In this document: positions 32,904 through 56,440 of the stretch, in pieces
Layout: each line of letters opens with the position of its first letter
How positions within the stretch are numbered: the stretch's first letter is position 1
NCBI GenBank assembly: GCA_028829895.1
Contig: CM054181.1
Coordinates: 118,119,360-118,183,359 of the forward strand
Reading direction: 5' to 3'
Source: Sinotaia quadrata
Lineage: Eukaryota; Mollusca; Gastropoda; Architaenioglossa; Viviparidae
DNA: 64,000 nt
Position numbers and translations under genes: made by a program
Notes under the pieces: model-generated
What the model saw: only the letters and a program-made list of their open reading frames with translations
Database searches by the model: none
Told to the model about the DNA's origin: nothing

Positions 32904-35220
32904 GACACACAGTATGTGTAATCTCAAGGAGGGAGAAGATACATTTTCATAGGAGACATTTTGTACCATTGACTTTGTTTTCATAATTGCACACTGTTCA
33001 ACTTGTAAAGTGATATTAAGTTGTAAGGAGGTTTTCTTGTTTTTATAATAACAAATTTAAAGTGGCGTTTCCCTGCTAAATACAGGATATAATTATCACC
33101 AGATAGACCCTTTAAAATAGTTCGCTGCGTGGGATATTTGGCAGTTTGAAAATTAAAAGTTTTTCGTGTTTTAAGTCCAATACTACCTTGTAATAACTCA
33201 GTAACTGGAGCTGAAATGGGCCATTGATAAAAATAATAGTGTCCGCTTGATGGTTATGTAGAGTTGTGCGCATGTTCTTTGCACGAATCCTGCACCCCCC
33301 CCCCCCTTTCTTCAGAGTAATACGTTTCTTCACGCTAAAATGAGGTCAGTTAGCAATCCCAGGTGTGTGTGTGTGGGCGGGGGGAAGCATGTGATGAGAT
33401 AGCCTATTGCACATGGATTTACTGATCGCCGTTTTAGATGCGTTAGCCCTAGTTTACCGGTTTCTTCGGTGAACATTTTGTACCTTTTTTTTTTTTTAAA
33501 GCCACATTTGCGAAACATACATTCAGTGTTCGTTAGGGAACATCTCACATGATAACCAAGAATCCAGGCCATGCGTAGTGAAAACATAGTTATGGAAGCT
33601 CTGTCTCTTCAAAGGGCATGCTCATGAAAATATAATTGTGAAAATCGGGTCTCTGGGCCTTAAATCTAACTGTGAAAATTCTGTCTCTGTTCTCATATGA
33701 AAAACTAGTGGAAACAGCCACACCCATGTCAGGAAAATCGTAGGCCTATTTCACTTGTAGAGTGCAGTTAACACGTGCATCTTCTGTAATAAGTTTGATC
33801 ACCTACAAATTACGCGAAGCAGTTCTCTCCCCTTCTAAATGATAGCAATGGCGTATATGATGAAATTCGTTATTGCAATCATGGATGGATGGAGTGTAGG
33901 GGGCGCTTCCGGCTTCCGCCGCTTTCGCGTATTGCAATCAATTTAACAGATTTCTATTTATAGGATGTGAGCTGATAGGAGTTAAATTACTCTCTGTACT
34001 AAAAACAAAATATTTAGTTAGCATATTTAGTAACACATTACTGAGAACGAAAACATTAAATTTTTGTTAATTATATATAAATTTTTTTTAAACTGCTCAC
34101 TTATTGATTTTTGGCAATAAAAGCAATGTTTATGATTTAAAAAATAACAATATTACATCTACGCTTGAAATCTAAAAATGCTTTCATACAAATGACTCCA
34201 AGGACATGGCTTGCAATGCAGTTAAAGCTTGCACAGTGCTGGGACAGCGCCGAATTTTTTTAGGGGGATGGGGGGCGAGGGGTACCTCATATGGGATAGG
34301 GCAGGCTACACAGGTAAAAATGTATATATTGCAATATAAATGGCATATTGCTTTATTTCTTCTCCGAGCAAAGACAAGCATGACGCAAATGATCCAGTCT
34401 TTAGATCGAGTAATACAATGGCTAAGACCTCATTAAGGAAGTTAATGATCCGAGTCTAGATCAAGTAATACTGTGACTAATATCTTTAAGAGGAAGTGAA
34501 TTATCTGAGTGTCTACACTCTACTACTATGATCCGAGTCTAGATCAAGTAAGAGAGGGACTCAAACTGAAGAAGAAATTTCGCAGGAAACGAATGCCAAG
34601 GTTAATGTGCAGGGTCGGGGGTGCGGGTGGGGGTGGATGGGTAGGGTTGCTGTTATGTTATTTTTTTTTTAAACACACAAAATGTTCATTCATTCGCAGA
34701 AAGGAAAATAATATATTTACAGCTTGTTATTTCTCTGCAGGTGAAGGAGAGAGTTACATCCCATTGGTGGCGCATACCCTCGCGCCGCGTTTCACAATCT
34801 TTATAAAATAATATTATGTATGCAAATTTTGTTTAAAGTATTTTTAAATTGCATTAATACGTCATACGCAGGCTCCTGTTTCAGTGGATGATAGTGATGA
34901 TGACGTAGAACAGTGTGCACAGTATAATTCCGTTTTAACATAAAACATTTGTCCTGAGAAGCAACGCATAAAAAGGAAAATATCAAAAACGCGTGTAATA
35001 TTATACGCTATTTCAAAAGTCAGGAGGTGTTTTGTATTGTCATTTATTATTAAGTGCTTTGTTTGTAACAGGCGGGATTGGAGAAGGATCCTACATCAAA
35101 GGAGTGCGTGAAGAATGCGACAGGTTCTCTCCCCTGAGTGAGGACGGTCTTTGTTGGATTTCATTAAAAATTTGTCACAAAGACGTGATCTAATTGCCAG
35201 GTGACAAAATGTTGTCTAAG
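32904..35220. other. Spacer without recognisable genes
   Basis: AT-rich unique sequence with homopolymers (C-run at 33294-33306, T-run at 33486-33498). A short duplicated 'gatccgagtctagatcaagt' motif lies at about 34450 and 34530. Small open frames show no conserved motif. Confidence 0.55.
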
Positions 35221-35221
35221 C

Positions 35222-36310
35222 GTGTGGCGGAGTAGATTTGCCTATCCCTATTTTAAAATTTAAATGTTATATAAATTGTTAAATTGTCAGAGTAATCCGA
35301 CCTTGGGCACTCCTTATGACGGTAATTTTGAAAGTGTCTGAGTTGAAGTAAGCAACTTGAATCGAGAGTGTTCTAGAAATTGCTAATATAATGCAAACCA
35401 GTGAGTAGTTTTATTATCCAATAATTATGATTTATGAGAACAAGACCAGCCAATAAGCTGAGATTAAACATTTTACCTGCTGTAAAGAAATCTACTGTCT
35501 AATCACTTTAAATTTGGAGTGGCAAAACAGACGTCCGGTCTTGACAGGTTGCCATTAGCTTAATGGTGAGTTAGCTGACCGATTGAGAGAGAGTGGACTT
35601 AGAATTAGTTCGTGCATTTTGCTATTGATATGTTATACTTGTGTTTCAAGAAGTTATGTAAGTATACTATTATTTCTACAAATGTTTGAACTAAGCTGCT
35701 TGTATATTGCATACTAATCATTGACATTGTTTTGATATGCTGTATTTATTATGCAGTGTGCGTGGATCAGGCTAATAAATACAATTGCAGGAAACTGTAA
35801 GTTTAGAATGGAATGTAAGAAAGAATGGAGTTATAAAGTGATAAACTTGAAGCTTATCATTTGTTCTCTCATTGTATTTTGCAGAGTCAAGTAGACTTTC
35901 TTGCTTTTATTCAACATATGATTTGAACCCCCTGGTTTGTTGTTTGTAAAATGATATGACTGACTGTGGTAAAGGAGGGGAAGTGGTATTTAAGTATAAG
36001 ACACACATTACACTCTACAGATGTGTGGCGGCAAGATATGCTGACTAAATGAACAATTTCTGAATTTATGTAGAGATATACTGTGTGAGTTGACTTTTTT
36101 CCTACAAATGTTTGACATAAGCTGCACACAAGTAGTGTGCTAACATTTGACATTGTTTGATATGCTGTATTTATTTTTCCATGTGTGTGTATCAGGTTAA
36201 TAAATCCTGTTGCAGGAAATTGTAAGTAGAGGATGGAATGTAAGATAGAATGGAGTTATATTGTGATGAATTGGAAACTTAGGTTTGCTTCTTAATTATA
36301 TTTTGCAGCG
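35222..36310 (+). repeat. Family A dispersed repeat, plus-strand copy with an internal duplication
   Basis: It starts 'gtgtggcggagtagatttgc' and then 'gtcagagtaatccgaccttg'. The segment with 'tgacattgttttgatatgct' and 'ggaatgtaagaaagaatgga' occurs twice (about 35720-35880 and 36145-36300), so this copy has an internal tandem duplication and lacks the distal part. Confidence 0.82.
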
Positions 36311-36560
36311 TACAAAGACAGAGAAACACAGTGAGAGTGAAACAGTGCCAGAAAGATACACAGAGACTAACAAAGAACATAGTGATGGAGAAACATAGAC
36401 CCAGAGAGACAGAGAGAAATTCAATGACAGAGTGAAGCACAGAGATAGAGAAACAATAACAGAATGGAACACAATGACAGAGGAACACAGTGACACAAAG
36501 GAACACAATGACAGAGAGAACGACAATGACAGAGAAAAGGTGTGACAGAGAGTAACACAT
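36305..36560. repeat. Purine-rich low-complexity stretch
   Basis: Irregular repetition of 'gacagagagaaacacagtga'. Its complement gives long Ser/Leu/Cys/Val-rich frames that are not genes. Confidence 0.85.
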
Positions 36561-36884
36561 TTCTTAAGACATAGAAGGAAGGAACATAAATCATGAAAAA
36601 TAAAAGATTTCTCTATAACAACTATATACGTTTGCTTTATAAAAATTGAAAATTGTTCGATAAAAATGACAGACAAATAACGACCAACAACAACAACAAT
36701 ATAAACAGAATTTTGCCCTAAAGGTCAGAGCTTTTTGTCCTCAGCCAGACTACTTGTGAATAGATGCTGTCGAAGATACTAGGGAATTAAAGAAGCAGAG
36801 AAAATCTTTAGACGACTGCAACAATATGTCAGTGAAGTACATTTATACTTACAATGCCGACAAGTAAGTCTTTCGTTAAACAAC

Positions 36885-37200
36885 AACACGAGGATGTCTA
36901 CTTAGGTCTAGCTCCACGAAGGTGTCTATTGAGATCTAGCTCCACAAAGGTGTCTATTGAGATCTAGCTCCACAAAGGTGTCAGTTGAGATGTAGCTTCA
37001 CAAAGGTGTCAGTTGAGATGTAGCTCCATGAAGGTGTCTATTCAGATCTAGCTCCACGAAGGTGTCTATTGAGATCTAGCTCCACGATTGTTTCTATTGA
37101 GATCTAGCTCCACGAAGGTGTCTATTCAGATCTAGCTCCACGATTGTTTCTATTCAGATCTAGCTCCACGAAGGTGTCTATTCAGATCTAGCTTCACGTG
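36885..37200. repeat. 28-bp minisatellite, about eleven copies
   Basis: The unit is 'gatctagctccacgaaggtg' plus 'tctattga', downstream of the HtrL-like gene. Confidence 0.95.
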
Positions 37201-37259
37201 AGTGCCAGATTACGTAGTGCTTCAAGACAAGAGAAGTGAAAGGAAACGAAAACTATAAT

Positions 37260-37600
37260 GAATGAGAGAAGGAGAAAATAAAAACGAAAGGAAGGACCAG
37301 TTAAAGAGAGGAAGTAATTTGAATAGACATGAAATTAAACAACGGAAAGCAAAAGGAATGGAAGATACTGAAGGGACTTTTGGTAAAGTAAAAAAAGGCC
37401 AAGAAAACAAAAGAAGGGAAACTATTGAAAGACATTTTTTGCAAACTAAGGAAAGGGTAAGAAAGGGAAAATACTGAAGGAATTTTGAGAAATTAAAGAA
37501 AGAAAAGGAAAACAAAATATAAAATACAGATATCAATGGAAAAGAACATGAAAGAAAAATAAATAAGAAGAAAGAAATGACAGGAGAAGAAAGAAGAGGA
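37260..37600. repeat. Purine-rich low-complexity tract
   Basis: A- and G-rich sequence (gaaag, aaagg, gaaaa) just past the HtrL-like stop codon, probably its 3' flank. The open frame on the minus strand is Phe/Ser/Leu-rich by composition only. Confidence 0.7.
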
Positions 37601-37630
37601 AAAGAGGGGAAAATACTAACACTATGAAAA

Positions 37631-47743
<10,113 letters not shown>

Positions 47744-47784
47744 CTGCAACTTGATACAATGGACCTTGTTTACAACATGACACT

Positions 47785-48450
47785 GTGAGTAACTATTTAC
47801 ATGTTACCGTTGAGTATTTACATGACACAGTGAGTAAATATTTACATGTTACTGTTGAGTGTTTACATGACATTGTAGGTAACTATTACCATGTTACTGT
47901 TGGGTATTTACAGCATAACACTGAGGGTAACTATTTATATTTAACTGTTGGATATTTACAACGTGACACTGAGGGTAACTATTAATATGTTAAGATTGGA
48001 TATTTGCAACAGAATACTGAGTGTATCTATTTATATGCTACTGTTACTGTTGGATATTTACAACATGACACTGACGTTAACTATTCTTATGTCACTTTTG
48101 GAAATTTACAACATGACACTGAGGTTAACTATTCTTATGTCACTTTTGGAAATTTACAACATCACACTGAGGGTAACTATTCTTATGTCACTTTTGGAAA
48201 TTTACAACATGACACTGAGGGCAACTATCAGTAGTATGTTACTGTTACTGTTTAACAACATGAGACTAGGGGTAACTATTTATATGTTTCTGAAGGATCT
48301 TACTTAAAATGCAAAATCAATGTAAAAATATAATCTCCACACATCAGTAATGGAAACTACTGTAATACATGTATCAATAAAATATGGCACAGAGGGTAAA
48401 TATTTATAAGTTACTGTAGGATACTTGCAACATGACACTGAGGGTAATTA
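47785..48450. repeat. 48-bp minisatellite, about thirteen copies
   Basis: The unit is 'tttacaacatgacactgagg' plus 'gtaactattcttatgtcact' and 'tttggaaa', most uniform at 48050-48230. Confidence 0.95.
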
Positions 48451-48458
48451 TTTATGTG

Positions 48459-49325
48459 TGTGGCGGAGTAAATTTTTCTCTACCCATTTTAAAATTTAAT
48501 TGTAATATAAATTGTTAAATTGTCAGAGTAACCCCATCTTGGACACTCCTTATGATGGTATTTTTGAAAGTGTCTGAGTTGGAAGTAAACACTCGAGTTG
48601 TGAATGTGCTAGAAATTGCTGACGTAATGCAAACCATCCCAACTGGATGGATAGATTTTATTATCCAATGGTTTTGATTTATGAGAACGAGACCAGCCAA
48701 TGGGCTGAGATCTAAAGGTTTGACTGCTTTAGAGAAATCTAGTCTGATCACTTGAATTTGAAGTCGCAAAGAAGTCCAGTCTGGAAAGGCAGCCATTAGT
48801 TTTATGGGGAGATAACTGATTAGTTGAGAGAGAATGGACAGAAATATTTCATGCATTTTTGCTATTTATATGCTGTACTTGTGTTTTAATAAGATGTATT
48901 ATGTGAGTATAAACATTTCTACAAATGTTTGAACTAAGCTGTTCTTATGTAGTGTGCTAGATTTTTGACAATGTATTGATATGTTGTATTTATTATGCTG
49001 TGTGCGTATATCAGACTAATAAATACCATTGCAGGAAATTGGAATATAAGAAAGAATGGAGTTATAATGTGGTAAACTGTAAACATAGTGTTGTTCCTTG
49101 ATTATATTTTTCAGGGCAAGCAGCCTATGTTTTTCTGTGTGTGATTTCAATCTTCTGGTTCATTGATTGTAAACTGCTATGACCAATCATGGTAGAGGCA
49201 GGAAGCAGTGTGTATAAGTGTAAAGAAATACACTACACTCCTATGAAGTATGGTGGCAAAGTATGCTGACTACATCGTGAAAATTTCTGGTATGGGGCAG
49301 TACTAGAAATTGCTACAATTACTGT
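48459..49325 (+). repeat. Family A, plus-strand copy (first ~0.87 kb)
   Basis: It starts 'gtgtggcggagtaaattttt', followed by 'gtcagagtaaccccatcttg' and later 'gaatggagttataatgtggt'. It ends at 'ctagaaattgctacaattac', where the opposite-strand copy begins. Confidence 0.85.
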
Positions 49326-49329
49326 TCAG

Positions 49330-49957
49330 ATCAAACGAGCTGGTATGTCAGAAAAGGCCTTCATGAGCTTCTGTTCTCTCGAGACTGATCTGGCACCCCT
49401 TCAAAGTATTAGTTCCCTCAAGCAGAACAACAATGTGGCAATTTCCAGTAACCCCTTTATACCAGAAACCATTCCACTTTGCCATCGTAACAATTAACAG
49501 AATGCAGTGTATCTTTACACTTACACACTGGGTTAGAGACTTCTCGAATCTACCACTAGCACAGAAGTTTATAAATCAGTAAACCACGAGATTCTGGTAA
49601 AAAGAAAGGCTGCTTCTTCCCATTAAACTATCTGCTGCCTTTCATGACCCGACTTCTTCCTCACCAAATTCAAAGTGATTAGAGAATAAATTCTTTTCAA
49701 CAGGCAAACTTTGATTTCAGCACATTGGGTGGTGTCGGTCTTGTAAGTCTTAACCATTGGATAATAAAAAAAAAAACTACTCATCCACCTAAAACCTTTA
49801 CATCAGCAGGCTAATATTCTTTACCTGAGTTGTTTACTCCAAAAATATCATCATAAGCAATGTCCAAGGTCTGGTTACATTAACATTGGCAACAAAGATA
49901 TAATTATTAAAAGTATAGAAATATGGATAGCCAAATTTACTCCACCATAGACAGATT
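49330..49957 (-). repeat. Family A, minus-strand copy abutting the plus copy
   Basis: It ends 'agccaaatttactccaccat', the complement of the family A start. Internal 'aatgcagtgtatctttacac' and 'caaattcaaagtgattagag' match 59120 and 59640. With the preceding copy it forms a ~1.5 kb imperfect palindrome. Confidence 0.85.
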
Positions 49958-49959
49958 TG

Positions 49960-51180
49960 TCTGTATTTTGTTTATCACTCAGAGCTACATTTATTGTAAA
50001 GTGCATAGTTCAGTTTGTTTAGTTCGTAAATGGTATGTAATTTGAGAAAGGCGAATTACTTTAGCAAAGTCACTAGTAAGTGAAGCGACGTCTTTTAGAC
50101 ATTATACATAATTGCATGTTGCCACTTTAAAATAAACAAGCTCTTGTTGACATTTCAACTTGTAGTTTTTTTTCATTGTTAATACAGATAAATAAAGATA
50201 CTGAAGCGAGCTTGGTTGGAAAGGTTGTACAATTTGCTTGGTTGGAAAGGTTGTACAATTTGCTTGGTTGACAAGTGTGGGGATTGTTTGTGCTGTGAGT
50301 TATTTTAATTATTTTTTATTGTCTGTTGCTGTGTGTGCATGCATAAACTTGACTCCGCATTGCATTTGAACTCTCATTTGAATAAATAACTGATTCTAAG
50401 TCTGGTTTGACCCGTACGAATTCTTTTATTAAGCAAGAAGGGTGTGTTTATACACATTTGAGGGTGAGTTTATACACATTTGATGGTGTGTTTATACACA
50501 TCTGAGGGTGAGTTTATACACTTTGATGGTGGTGGTAGTGGTGTTGTATAAATTAACAAATAAAGAGGGACATTAAATACTCTCTATCGTTTCATATATG
50601 CTTTTGGGGAGTGTCCAATTAATTATTCCTAAGATTGTTTACTCTGAGTTGATAAGTATTTAAATCATGATAAGAGGTTCTAAATTTGATGCTCTTATCT
50701 TCATTTCTCCATAGCTATTTAGCATGCATAATCTTTGTTATGCTAACTTTAAGTTTCCTTATTAATGGGAACGTCCTTCTGAAACTGTTTACATTAGTAT
50801 TCATTGCAAAGCTCAAATAACGATTATAAATGTTCAAACCTCTCATCATTAAGCAGATGACATGAATCAGTCTAGTTTATACCAAAGAGAACGTAAAATA
50901 CCCTTCTTTATAAATTTATAGCATTCTCACTTACAGAATACAGATGTAGATGTAGTATTTCCAAAATCGTTGACAAAGACCGCTCACTATTAAACACACA
51001 AAAAAATTCTTCCATGAAGCTGAGTAAATTGTCCGATTTATCCTGACATTGGCTTTCCTGTGTGGCTTAAATCTGCTGGCTTACAATTTCCTCATCATCA
51101 GGTCAACGAAAGTGTATGCCGGACACTCCAACCTTAAACATACTTTGTGTTAATATAACCTCATTGTGCGATATCTGGCA
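49960..51180. other. Spacer with short duplications
   Basis: A small 'gcttggttggaaaggttgta' duplication (50209-50270) and a ~30-bp 'gtgtttatacacatttgagg' repeat (50440-50530). No gene seen. Confidence 0.6.
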
Positions 51181-51199
51181 GAGTTCAAGAGCTACAACT

Positions 51200-51905
51200 C
51201 ATTACTCAAAATGGACTTCCCAACTCGACTGCAGACTGTAGTGCTGGACTATAGAATTGGATTTCAGAGTGAGACTACAGAGCTGGACTATAGTTTTGGA
51301 TCACGCAGTTGGACTATTGATTTGGACTAAACATTGGGACTAGTGAGTTGAACTATACGGTCGGACTTCAGAGTGGACTATAGTTGGACTATAGAGTGGA
51401 CTAAATTGGACTTTAGAGCTGGACTACAGGGTGGACTACATTGAACTATAGAGCTGGACTACAGAGTGAACTATATTAAACTATAGAGAGGACTACAGAG
51501 TGGACTACATTGAACTTTAGAGCTTGACTACAGAGTGGACTACATTGAACTATAGAGCTGGACTACAGAGTGAACTATATTGAACTATAGAGAGGACTAC
51601 AGAGTGGACTAACTGAACTTTAGAGCTGGACTACAGAGTGGACTACATTGAACTATAGAGCTGGACTATAGAGTGAACTACATTGAACTATAGAGCTGGA
51701 CTACAGAGTGGACTACATTGAACTATAGAGAGGACTACAGAGTGGACTACATTGAACTATAGAGCTGGACTACAGAGTGGACTACATTGAACTATAGAGT
51801 TGGACTATTAAGTAGGATTGTAAAGCTGGACTACACAACTGGACTACACAGATGGATTGCAGAGTGGGCCTACACAGTTAGTCTGTATAGCTGGACTACA
51901 TGGCT
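51200..51905. repeat. About 36-bp minisatellite, ~18 copies
   Basis: The unit is 'tggactacattgaactatag' plus 'agctggactacagag', with variants at both edges. Confidence 0.96.
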
Positions 51906-52945
51906 CCAATCAGTTCTAATGAACCCATTCACTCTGAATGCAAAATATTGATGTGCTAAGGTAATTTGCACAAACATGTAATGGTGCAGGAACAGTCTGA
52001 AAAATGCTTTAGTGGTGAAAGAAATTGCCCAGGAGGGTAACAGTGCTGAAGCCATAGACAACTGACAGACTAGAAATACAGCCCACCGTTATAGCTTATC
52101 ATTGCAAAAGTGGACAGACATGAAATAGTGTTTAGTTATATCAGTTTTATAATGATTTTGTTATATATCAGTCTAGCCACTGATAACACAGTGACCGCAT
52201 TCACGTTTTAAGCACACACTTACAAGTGCTATCATTAAGTGGCGAGTTTTCCGGCTTGATTCAACAAGAGGGGGAGGGTAATAGATGAGGAGGCTTGGGA
52301 GGCAGTTTATTTTTTAATTTGGTATCGACTGGGTTCAACTCGTTTGGTTGGTAGACGCCCATTTTCGCGTAAGAGTAGAAGTAAGGTCAAACGTGACGAT
52401 CGTTCGACAAAAATGGCACTCAAAATTTCTCTACATTTTCAGCACGCAGTTATCTTTTTATTTATTTTCTCATTATTTTCTTTAAATATTTCTTCAGAAT
52501 TATTGTTTCTGCCTCTGTATATATTTTGTTTACAATTATCCAACCGTGTTATTATTTTAATTCTTGCTGTCGAACTTTCTTGGCATTCAATCAAACTTGT
52601 TTCTTCGTCTGTCCCGCCAACGCATTCGAAAGTGTGACGCATATGTCCTTGAGATGAACATGACAATCAGTCATTCTTTTCTAGTAGATTTTGTCGTCAC
52701 AAAGCCATGGTGAGGTTCAGACTAAACTGTGTTACGTGTTGCTCATTATTTGCTGCAATTAGCATATTGCTCTAGTTTTTCTTTGTTGTTTTTTTTATTA
52801 GTGAAAATACATTCTTTCACTTTTTGTTCACTAAAACGGACACTCTACTGTGTTTTGTAAGCACTGAAAAAAAACACTCCCTCCCGTGCTTCTTTAACAT
52901 TGACTAAAAGCTTTTTTGAGTGGATATCAGGTCTGTCTGTGTGTC
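51906..52945. other. Spacer without recognised gene
   Basis: Unique sequence. The plus-strand open frame at 52344-52637 is Phe/Leu/Ser-rich with no family I recognise. Confidence 0.5.
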
Positions 52946-52951
52946 TGTCTG

Positions 52952-52952
<1 letters not shown>

Positions 52953-53013
<61 letters not shown>
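52953..53013. repeat. (TC)n microsatellite
   Basis: About 60 bp of tctctc. Confidence 0.98.
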
Positions 53014-53015
<2 letters not shown>

Positions 53016-53197
53016 ACACGCATTGGCAATATATTACTTACTTATGGTCTTTCAACAGTAAACTATACCAGGAAAATCTTGCGTTCTTTAACCACAATGA
53101 AAATATAATATGGAATTAGTTTTCTCCATTTCATTATTGAACATGTTTATTAGTACAATTTTATCAGCCCATTTTTCGAATAATCGTCACTTTGCTA

Positions 53198-53199
<2 letters not shown>

Positions 53200-53254
<55 letters not shown>
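53200..53254. repeat. (TC)n microsatellite, second tract
   Basis: About 55 bp of tctctc, 190 bp from the first tract. Confidence 0.98.
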
Positions 53255-53255
<1 letters not shown>

Positions 53256-53599
53256 GCACGCACATACACGCATAAATTAAAAGTGAAAGAGGTATGATTA
53301 GTAAAATGAATGCATAGTAATATTACATTATGAATATTTAATATCGGAAACCAGCCACCGTTATTAGCATATGTATTTATTAGTGGATACTTGTCAGTAT
53401 TCCGAATGTATATAGTATCATCAGTCACTGCAATGAACAACATTACTAAAACATGAAAGCCAGTGGACTGACATTACTGAAACGTGAAAGCCAGTGGACT
53501 GACATAATGCAGTGAATCAAAATTTAAATGAAACTTATGACTTTGAAATAAAATAAATGTAAAACTACGAAGTGTATGTTCATTCAATGAAGAAAAAGT

Positions 53600-54250
53600 A
53601 AACTTAAACACAATCATTTTGTCAAAGATAAAATAAAATGAATCACATTAAGTGGGTCAATGAAAGGAAAAGTCAAATTAAACACATTAAGTGTGTCAAA
53701 GGAAGGAAAAAGTAAAATTTAAAAAAATAAGTGTGTCAAAGGAAGGAAAAAGTAAAATTAAACAAAATAAGTGTGTCAAAGAAAGGAAAAAGTCAAATTA
53801 AACAAAATAAGTGTGTCAAAGGAAGGAAAAAATTAAAATTAAACGTATTAAGTTTGTCTAAGGAGAAAACCTAAATTAAAACACGTTAAGTTTATCAAAG
53901 AAAGCAGATAATGATTTTAATTATTTAGCGTAAAATTAAACATATTAAGCTGATAAAAAAAAGCAGCTAATAACCTGAATTATATATAGATATAAGTGTA
54001 AAGTTAAATGTATTAAGCTTATCAAAGAATGTAAATATAATGTTAATTATTAAGCGTAAAATTAAACGTTTTGAGCTTATCAAAGAATGTAGATATAATG
54101 TTAATTATTAAGTGTAAAATTAAACGTTTTGAGCTTATCAAAATAACAAATAATAATGCTAATTGATAAGCATAATATTAAACATTTTAAGTTTATCGAA
54201 GAAAGCAGATAATGATGCTAATTATCAAGAGTAAAATTATGCATTAAGTT
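53600..54250. repeat. About 45-55-bp degenerate minisatellite
   Basis: The most uniform part (53660-53860) is 'aaataagtgtgtcaaaggaa' plus 'ggaaaaagtaaaattaaac'. It decays to 'attaagcgtaaaattaaacg' units by 54250. Confidence 0.9.
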
Positions 54251-54859
54251 TATCTGCTGAAACAAATACGAAATTATAAATCATGAATATTGTCATTTGT
54301 TAGTGAGGAGCCCTTAAACATTCCCTCTAAACACAACTTTATATTTATCTGTAGATAGAGAAATGCAAGTTTGTATGCATTTATCTGCATGTCTAGTGGT
54401 TTGGGTGTATTATTTTCATAAAACCTTAATCTTACATTGTCATGAAACATTGCAGAAAAATATTTTAACTGAAAATGTTTTTCTTGCAATATAAATATTT
54501 CCTTTTTCTCTTTCCGTTCGTATTTGTGTGTATCGGTGTTTTCTTCTTGAATTATTTTACTGTGTTTGTCATGATTAATTGCTGAACAAATTTGATCCCA
54601 TACGATTATAGTTAATTAAATATTGTTTAGTATACATTGTGATATTTATTATTTTCTTTAGATTATGCTAATACGTAAATATTGCCTTACACTTCCCTGA
54701 AAACAGACCAATAAGTAAACATGATTATGTTAATATTTAAAAATTGCTTTAAACTTACCTGAAAATAGACCACGAAGTTAACATGATTATCAATCTAATC
54801 ACTGTATGTAAAGTATGTTTAAAATAAAATTAAAGTACACTATAATACAGTCACAGACA

Positions 54860-55249
54860 ATGCCGCGTGACTATCTACAGTGGGAAACAGATTCACTTAT
54901 CAACCAGATAAAGTCTACACATCACGTACTTCTAGAAAAGCTATGTAGTGCCGGTGTTACACCACAAATGGTCCTCCATCTGAAAACGGTCACCAGGGAA
55001 TCCTATTTTGCGACTCTGAAACGTCACACGGACTCGGAGAACGCTTCCGTATTCCGAAATATCATCGTGGTGATATCGTGCATCACTAAATCATCACTCT
55101 GTCGACATTTTGTGTCCCTGCGCAGCCACCCCGGGTACAGATCGGTAAATGCCGTGCATCATGCAAAAGTTCGCTCCAAGTCCAAGTGTCCTCTTTACAA
55201 AGCGCCTCACATGATTTGTTTCCTTAGTAATGAGCGAGAGATTGTATAA
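54860..55249 (+). CDS. Unrecognised intronless ORF, 129 aa; possible small helical (death-fold-like) domain
   Basis: ATG at 54860 has A at -3. The frame runs to TAA at 55247-55249, immediately before a GT microsatellite. The stretch is clearly more GC-rich than its flanks, has balanced amino-acid use and no internal repeat, unlike the other open frames nearby. It reads MPRDYLQWETDSLINQIKST, then helix-like segments and a CRHFVSLRSHPGYRSVNAV end. The pattern of amphipathic helices with a terminal F-x-x-L-x-x-x-P-G-Y faintly recalls CARD domains, but I cannot confirm that. It may be an exon of a larger gene or a relic. Confidence 0.4.
   Translation: MPRDYLQWETDSLINQIKSTHHVLLEKLCSAGVTPQMVLHLKTVTRESYFATLKRHTDSENASVFRNIIVVISCITKSSLCRHFVSLRSHPGYRSVNAVHHAKVRSKSKCPLYKAPHMICFLSNEREIV

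Positions 55250-55308
<59 letters not shown>
55249..55308. repeat. (GT)n microsatellite
   Basis: About 60 bp of tgtgtg. Confidence 0.98.
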
Positions 55309-55309
<1 letters not shown>

Positions 55310-55859
55310 TTGCCTGCCTTTGTGCGTGGTTTGTGTGTGTGGGCGGATTGGTGTGAGTGTTCATTTATGGCGAAGATGTGAACACATACCATTGGACGAA
55401 CGACGATCAGAACCATTAAATGATTTCAGTCAATTTATTCACTCGGCGTTTCAGATCAGGTTTCTTTAACCAAAATGCCATTCATAAGATTTAATTTAAT
55501 GTAATATAATATATGCTTTAGTGATGTATGTATACTAAATCAAAGAGCTTGTTCATTCTAGGCACACATTAAAATGCTTGTCCTGTATTAATTTCAGACT
55601 AGCCATAGGCATTTTTTTTTTCTGCATTGCGGCAGACCTCTGCTATCTTGTCTTTGCGTCATACAAACACACTTATTCTTCTAGGTTTGCCGGAGTGGGA
55701 TAGCAATAAATACTAGCATTTTGGTATTTTCAGAGAAATACTATTTATTTAAAGTATAGTTTTCCTTCAAATACAAAAGAAAACTGACATTTTATTCTTC
55801 TGTGGGAAAATAACTTCTAGATTTCAAGAAGACACAGATGAAAATTAGGTTGTTTTTGA

Positions 55860-56240
55860 CTTGGCTATGCTAACCATGAGCTTAACTGCTATAGAAGTAG
55901 GCTGTTATTGACTATGCTAATCATGAGCTTAACTGCTATTGAACTTGTCTGTCACTGATTTGGCTCTGCAACTCATGAGCTTAACTGATATTGAAGTAGG
56001 CTGTAACGACCTAGCTGTGCTAACCAAGAACTTAACTGCTTTGAAGTAGGCTGTTATTGATTTGGCTATGCTAACACTGAGATTAGCTGCTATTGAAGTA
56101 GGCTGTTATTAAATTGGCTATGCTAGCCCAAAGCTTATGCACTAGTGTAGTAAGCCAATACTGAGCTAGTCCGTTCTTGAACTAGGCCACTCATGAGCTT
56201 GGCCGCTATTAAAGTAGAGTGCTATTGAAGTAGGCTACTA
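55860..56240. repeat. Degenerate ~55-60-bp tandem repeat
   Basis: Copies of 'gctaaccatgagcttaactg' plus 'ctattgaagtaggctgttat' and 'tgattt', about seven units. Confidence 0.88.
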
Positions 56241-56388
56241 TTGACTCGGCTATGATAATCTTAACCAGGTTAGCAGAAACAGAAATGGGTAATTTAATTT
56301 GAATTAGCGCACATTTTTAGTTTTTTTTTTTTTTGTTTACTGTTTTATGCAATTGTCCCCATTAATGAAATGTATGTAAGTACTGCTT

Positions 56389-56390
<2 letters not shown>

Positions 56391-56440
<50 letters not shown>

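Noticed and set aside
47785..48307. Frames encoding YLHVTVEYLHDT or YNMTLRVTI repeats
   Set aside because: Translations of the 48-bp minisatellite.
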